The position numbers were made by a program, and so were the translations under genes. The notes under the pieces are model-generated. The model did not search any database, was not told the DNA's origin, and saw nothing but the letters and a program-made list of their open reading frames with translations. This document shows positions 58,999 to 64,000 of a DNA stretch of 64,000 bases, piece by piece; within the stretch, counting starts at the first letter, position 1; every line of letters begins with the position of its first letter. The DNA comes from Trichomonas vaginalis G3 (lineage: Eukaryota > Parabasalia > Trichomonadida > Trichomonadidae), in assembly GCF_026262505.1 (NCBI RefSeq), contig NC_067207.1:31340082-31404081 (forward strand). Reading direction: 5' to 3'.

Positions 58999-59513
58999 AG
59001 TTTAACCTTCAATTGACTGATGGTAAACAAATTCCATGCATCTCTGTCGCCATTTCTGTTAATATTTTTGCTGTCATTCATATCATCCACTTCCCCATCC
59101 GTTAGCTTTTGAGGATATGCGTTAGAATAGCTGTTCTTAAATGAAGGCTTTTCACCTTTGAGAGCATAAACTCTATAACTTTCTGCATACTTTATGTTTG
59201 AACCTCCTGAGCCATCATTGACATAAATTTTTATAGGCTTCCACCCTTTGTTCATGTTCCTGCTTCTTCCCTTAGCTCTTTTGTTCAGTAGTTCTACATC
59301 TTTATACACAGCTCCTGTCTCAGTGAATTCAACAATATTTTCATTCGTTAGCTTTACATTCAAACCCTTGTCGAGTATATTGTTCATTTCATACATATAA
59401 AAGGTTTTTATTCTATATGAAATGAGAAGCAAATCCATCTTAGCTGGTGCCGTTAATGTTCCAATTGAACCAACATCAAATGTTGACTCACGAACGACAA
59501 ACAATATTGTCAT
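58995..59513 (-). CDS. 172-aa Maverick protein (Mav-3)
   Basis: Identical in protein sequence to 27607-28125. The same four-base convergent overlap with the ATPase stop and the same 92-base divergent overlap. Confidence 0.73.
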   Translation of the reverse strand: MTILFVVRESTFDVGSIGTLTAPAKMDLLLISYRIKTFYMYEMNNILDKGLNVKLTNENIVEFTETGAVYKDVELLNKRAKGRSRNMNKGWKPIKIYVNDGSGGSNIKYAESYRVYALKGEKPSFKNSYSNAYPQKLTDGEVDDMNDSKNINRNGDRDAWNLFTISQLKVKL

Positions 59514-60036
59514 AAAGAACTATAGTTCAGAGTGTTTGAAAGAAAAAGAACCAGAACTTAAGTCGGGGTGAATTTTAAACACAGCTTCAAACGCTAACGC
59601 TACATCAGATGTTAAGTTAGAGTATCCACCACTGGACCAAATTCTTTCAAGAGAAGCCAACGACAACCTTACACAAATGTTCAAACAAATCCTTCAGATA
59701 CGTAGACCATTACCTTCTTCAGTTATACCAAACAATTTTACTCAAAGACGATAAGAAGCTTTTGACAATCTTATAAGCAAGAACCAAATAATTCTAACAA
59801 AGGAGGACCTTGAAAATGTTATATCACGAATAACAGGGAAACAATGTGTCATTGACTATCTCGACCCTGAAATCGAATGCTGTGGTCAAACTCCACTATT
59901 CATGAAAATAGGTAACATCCGCATCATTGAAACACCAGGAACTACAGGAGTTGAGTTTAAGTATAAATATTCGAACGAGTATACAAAACTTTCAACAGAA
60001 TATAAACTTTGTTTGAAATATGTTTTAGTAAATTAA
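59422..60036 (+). pseudogene. 213-aa structural-like protein, frameshifted (Mav-3)
   Basis: The orthologue of 40666-41307. Breaks near 59570 (where Mav-2 has the hairpin pair), 59665, 59700 and 59760. The C-terminal 75 codons are intact and equal to Mav-2. Confidence 0.75.
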
Positions 60037-60066
60037 AGCAGTCAGGAGGGCTCTTTGTAATATCAA

Positions 60067-60288
60067 TTATCCCAAAACTTCTTCAACAGTATCGAACTCA
60101 TCTTCATAATGCAAACCTAATCTTATTGACTTGGTGCAGTTTTCACTAACACAATATTTTTCTGTTCTCTTGACTGACATAACTAATTCATTTGTTTCAT
60201 CAAACAGCAACAACCAAAGTTCATGACCTAATACATAACATTCATACTTTATATTTTTAGCTCTGAGTTCTCTTGTAAGCTGTTGCAT
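60067..60288 (-). pseudogene. 80-aa protein, C-terminus deleted (Mav-3)
   Basis: 73 codons remain. A deletion that starts in the loop of the first hairpin of the intergenic double hairpin removes the second hairpin and the last seven codons (DRYYKLLT). The frame closes with a new stop after VLG. Confidence 0.75.
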
Positions 60289-61024
60289 TTAATATTTTCT
60301 AAAAAGTCAACTTCAACAGTCATTCGCACTGGTGCCTTCAGTTCTACAGGCTCTCCTTGAAAGTCAACAAGTCTGAATTGCATGTCTTTCAAATTATGAG
60401 GACTAATGCGAACCCATTTACCTAAATGAGTTGCTATGACAGGAACGTTTGGAATGAACATTGAATTTACTTCATAACAGAAGGATTTATTCTACTGAAC
60501 CTTTACTATTAACTCCTGAAATGCCTGTGACATTAGCTATTTTAGACTCAATGTACAAACAATTACCATAACATACGTATGGAACAGATTTCATCTCAAT
60601 CGTTTTGTCAACACTTTTCAAAGGAAATGTCATATGGTATGCACCCAAAAGAAGTTGTACTCTATGACTCATTCTTGGTATCTTAAACTCCTTCGCATAA
60701 CTGAACTTCAAAACTCCTGCAATAAGTTTAACATTCATTAAGTTTTCTTCGTTATCCTTGTTTATTGTAGTATTTATGAGAGCATTTAACACTCCAGCTA
60801 ATGTTTCCATCTTATATTCTACATTATTGTGAAATCTTATTTCGTGCTTCTTTCCATCTATTTTCAAGCTCCATGAAATCTGTTTCATCTGTTATAACGA
60901 ATGAAGCGATAGTATTGAAGTCAACCATTCTGAATGCAAGTGGCTCATTCTGTAGACCTAAGTTTGTTTGTAGTTTTACTGTCCCGTATTCGTTTGGGTC
61001 TGTACTTTGCAAATAGAACAACAT
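60249..61024 (-). pseudogene. 258-aa-type minor-capsid-like protein (Mav-3)
   Basis: The orthologue of 26048-26824. Two frame breaks, near 60487 and 60865. The middle keeps the Mav-1 version VQLLLGAYHMTFPLKSV. Confidence 0.78.
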
Positions 61025-61042
61025 TTTATTCTCATTTAAAAT

Positions 61043-63981
61043 ATGAGTATAGCTGCATATGCGTATGAAGCTGACAGAGCTAAACGTTTATATTTTGGTC
61101 AATACTCTCTCACACTTACTGACAAATATATTGTTATCACTGATGGAAATACCGAGAAATACATAACATGGAAGGACTATGAAAAGTTTGACCCTATTTT
61201 AACTCCATGTACAATGCCATTCATTGTAAATGGTGAAGTTGTCATGAAGAACGACACGACAGTATATAAGTCTGTATATGAAGCGTTAGAATATATGTTG
61301 AATTATAATCCCGAAAGATTTGACCCAAGCACTACACCATGTGCAATGCCTTTTATTAAGGACGGTGAAATCGTAAGAGTTCCGGATTCAACGGTTTATA
61401 CTGCTGTTCAAAACAGTTTACAAAACATTTTAGCGAATATCTTTAATTCAGAAACTACAGAAATAAAATTACCATATATAACAGATGCTAAAGAAATTAA
61501 ATCAAAAACGACAACATTATTTACGTCACTTAATGATTTAATGACTTATATCATTAATATTCCTGCACCAACTACAGCATTTGATCCAAACTCAACGGTT
61601 TGCAGTGTACCTTTCATAAATGACAGTTCAGTAATTGTTTTAAGGGATTCAACAGTTAATGAATCATTAAAGGCGTCATTAATGAAAATCATTGATTTTA
61701 ACTCATTCACGAATACATATAATTCATTCATTAATGTTTCATATGCTTCTAAAGAAGGTGAGCCAAAAACTATCGATAAAGCGGTGTATGAAATAAAAGC
61801 ATCAACGACGAAATTGAATTCGTTAACTTTTGACGGTGATAGTTTCGTTAATGACATAACATCGGGGAAAACAATTTTAACGAAAGAATATTTAAAATCT
61901 CATGTTAGTGAGTTCGTTGAAATTGAAAAAGAAGGTGGAATTAAGTTCGATCCACTGAATTTCATTTTCAGCTTAGCGAATGCAGGTATTAGTTTCGCTG
62001 AATGGACAACTATACAGAGTGAAATAAATGCAATATGGACGTTTTGGGGTCAAAAGCGGGAATGGGTGAGCTTGTAAATGCTGCAAGAACATTAGGTGAA
62101 ACAGGAAATTTTGTAGATGGTTTAAAAGACTTGTTTCAAATGTTTTAACAAACACAAAGAAATTATTTAGATATACCATACATAACGGACGGATTTTCGA
62201 ACAGGTAGCAACAAACCCTCCGGTTATGGCTGCGTTGATGATGGTTAGAGATATAAAACCACGTAACGACGGGAACGAAGAACATGAACAACAGGATACT
62301 GGTCGGGTTATTCGAGACATTAAAAACGTGTATCCTGAAGTTATTGATTTATTTAGAGGAGTTAATGATTCAATTTCAAAACATTCTATAACCCTCGATG
62401 AAGAGAATAAATTAACAGATTATATATTCGTCATTATTGCAGAATTAATGAAGAGAATAAATGAAAAAGGAATTGGTGATATCATTAATGTCAGCGATGT
62501 AATGATGAAAAGAAATTTTGACTCATTATTTACAAAACCGAAAACAGAATATAGTCTTTATGACGTAATTACCGAATTAATGAAAAAGATTAATGATAAT
62601 AAGAGTTCTGGCGGAAGAGTTGAATTAGAAGTGAATGATGTTAATGAGAAATTAGCCGAAAAAGCAGATAAAAACCATGTTCATTATATAAGTTCAGACG
62701 AACAGATTATAACGGACTACCATGGATATTTAACACGAATGAACGAATAAGACTGAAGATGTTAATGAAAGAAGATATAAATACATTCGTGCTAAAGGTT
62801 ATGACATAAGCTGTACTGTACAGTATGACACAGGTAAAGCACAGAAGCATTTAGTTATAACGATGAAATTTATGCCTCTACTTTCTCTGTTAAAGGTGTA
62901 TTAGTTGAACCAAGATTTACTTTGAGAGTTAAGTCAAAAATAACGTTTGAAGATGCTATTAAAAGTAAAGCTGACAAAGTTGAACTTCGAAGCAATGAAC
63001 AAAGTTTTGAAATCTCATAAACACAACATCTCCGATATAAATGAACTTCAAACTTCTTTAGACAGTAAAGCCGACAAGAACCATACACATAAATCCTTCA
63101 CTACTGTTAGAGCAGACGACATAATATTGAACTATACCTTGGTTCAAGTGCACCTTTAGAGAATCCAAGTACAAGCGTAAAAGATACACTAAACTCCTTA
63201 AATAGTAAATGTATGAACATTGAAGGTCATGTCAGAAACTTTGAAACACATGAACTACCAGCAATGTTAGATAAGAAAGCAGATAAGAACCATACACATG
63301 ATTTCTTCACAACTGTTGGTATAGAAAGTATTGAAGGAACGGTTGAAGGAACTGGTGGGGATGCATTATATATGGAAACCTCCTAACTTTCCACAAGGTT
63401 TAACATCGGAGGAAAACATAACGACGATGAAATACATTAGATGTAGAAATGTTTATGTCATGGAGGATGAAAATAATGTTAAATTCACTGCTCAAGATTT
63501 ATATGATAAGAAAGCTGACAAAACAGAGCTTCAAACATTAAAGACAGAAATACTTCAAACATTATATCCTATAGGTTCTATTTATACGTCAATGAACTCA
63601 ACAAATCCAGCAACAGTTCTGGGTTTCGGTACGTGGGAACAGATTGTAGATAAATTCTTATACTGTGCTAGATATTCAAAGCAAACAGGAGGTTCGAAGA
63701 AAATTACTGAAGCAAACCTTCCACCGCACACTCATACAGGAACTACAAACTTTTCTGGCGACCATAGCCACTCATTAAGAGACCACCCATTATACAACTC
63801 AGAGTATGAAGCTGGCAATGACGTTTTATCTCCATCTTATAACAATGCAGCAAAAAAGACTTTTCGACCAACTGAACCAGGAGGAAATCATTCACATACT
63901 TTCACAACAAATCCAACAGGCTCGGGTGCAGATTATATGCCACCATTTGTGACTGTATTCGCATGGTATAGAGTTCAATGA
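61043..63981 (+). pseudogene. Phage-type fibre with tail-collar domain (Mav-3)
   Basis: About 980 codons. The first 335 codons (61043-62045) are open, with three FDP..T.C.MPFI-type repeats; frameshifts near 62045, 62125, 62740, 62985, 63140 and 63370 follow. The C-terminal 180 codons are open and hold the collar: YPIGSIYTSMNSTNPATVLG, LPPHTHTGTT, HSHSLRDH, GGNHSHTFTTNPTGSG and YMPPFVTVFAWYRVQ. The segment before the collar (about 63300-63500) is unlike Mav-2, suggesting repeat-unit exchange. Confidence 0.88.
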
Positions 63982-64000
63982 ACGCGCTTGAGCCTAGAAT

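Larger units (their letters stand above)
55836..64000. mobile_element. Maverick/Polinton element Mav-3, left 8.2 kb
   Basis: Begins AGTTAGTATACAAGTCTTGG exactly where the Mav-2 capsid gene is interrupted, so this is a nested insertion. Gene order equals Mav-2 from the left end: 94-aa gene, core-like, 74-aa, minor-capsid-like, ATPase, 172-aa, 213-aa, 80-aa, 258-aa and fibre. The window ends just after the fibre gene. Frameshifts are frequent. Confidence 0.95.

Overview
The window is a piece of a trichomonad (Parabasalia) nuclear genome, most likely Trichomonas vaginalis or a close relative. It is strongly AT-rich, its genes show no introns, and its few host genes (an R2R3 Myb protein, a type II pantothenate kinase, a GP63/leishmanolysin fragment) are scattered between many transposons. 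The mobile elements are the Mutator-like (MULE) and Maverick/Polinton families that dominate trichomonad genomes. About 48 of the 64 kb is Maverick DNA.

Layout. 1-6.6 kb: AT-rich host DNA with a Myb gene (minus), a MULE-derived foldback element (4171-4929) and a Lys/Ser/Pro-rich hypothetical gene. 6.8-9.96 kb: a transposon cluster with a non-autonomous TIR element (6827-7860) carrying a 4x124-bp hairpin array, a 3'-truncated MULE with its transposase, and a 121-bp tandem repeat. 9963-31276: Mav-1, a complete Maverick of 21,314 bp with 647-bp TIRs and the 6-bp target duplication TTAGTC, inserted inside the 121-bp repeat. 31.6-33.3 kb: pantothenate kinase and a GP63-like fragment, convergent. 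33.3-37.3 kb: a gene desert ending in a perfect three-way-junction palindrome. 37302-55835: Mav-2, in inverted orientation to Mav-1. 55836-64000: the left part of Mav-3, inserted into the major capsid gene of Mav-2.

The Mavericks share one gene order. A virion module has divergent or abutting genes: a basic core-like protein, a 74-aa protein, three minor-capsid-like proteins, an FtsK/HerA packaging ATPase, a ~1000-aa phage-type fibre with tail-collar C-terminus, and the major capsid protein. An integration and replication module has a retroviral-type integrase, protein-primed family B DNA polymerase and two KilA-N proteins (one with DUF3627, one with a T5orf172/GIY-YIG-like domain), several behind one recurrent promoter-like block. 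No copy is fully intact. Mav-1 has lost the polymerase palm; Mav-2 keeps intact integrase, ATPase and KilA-N genes but has a broken polymerase and an interrupted capsid gene.

The most unusual signals are structural: (i) a subterminal Maverick hairpin whose stem changes by paired substitutions while its loop is constant; (ii) short double-hairpin units scattered through Maverick genes, one present or absent between copies; (iii) an AGATCT-centred palindrome with element-specific half-sites at gene-block borders; (iv) long hairpins inside unrelated small transposons, with compensatory changes between loci.
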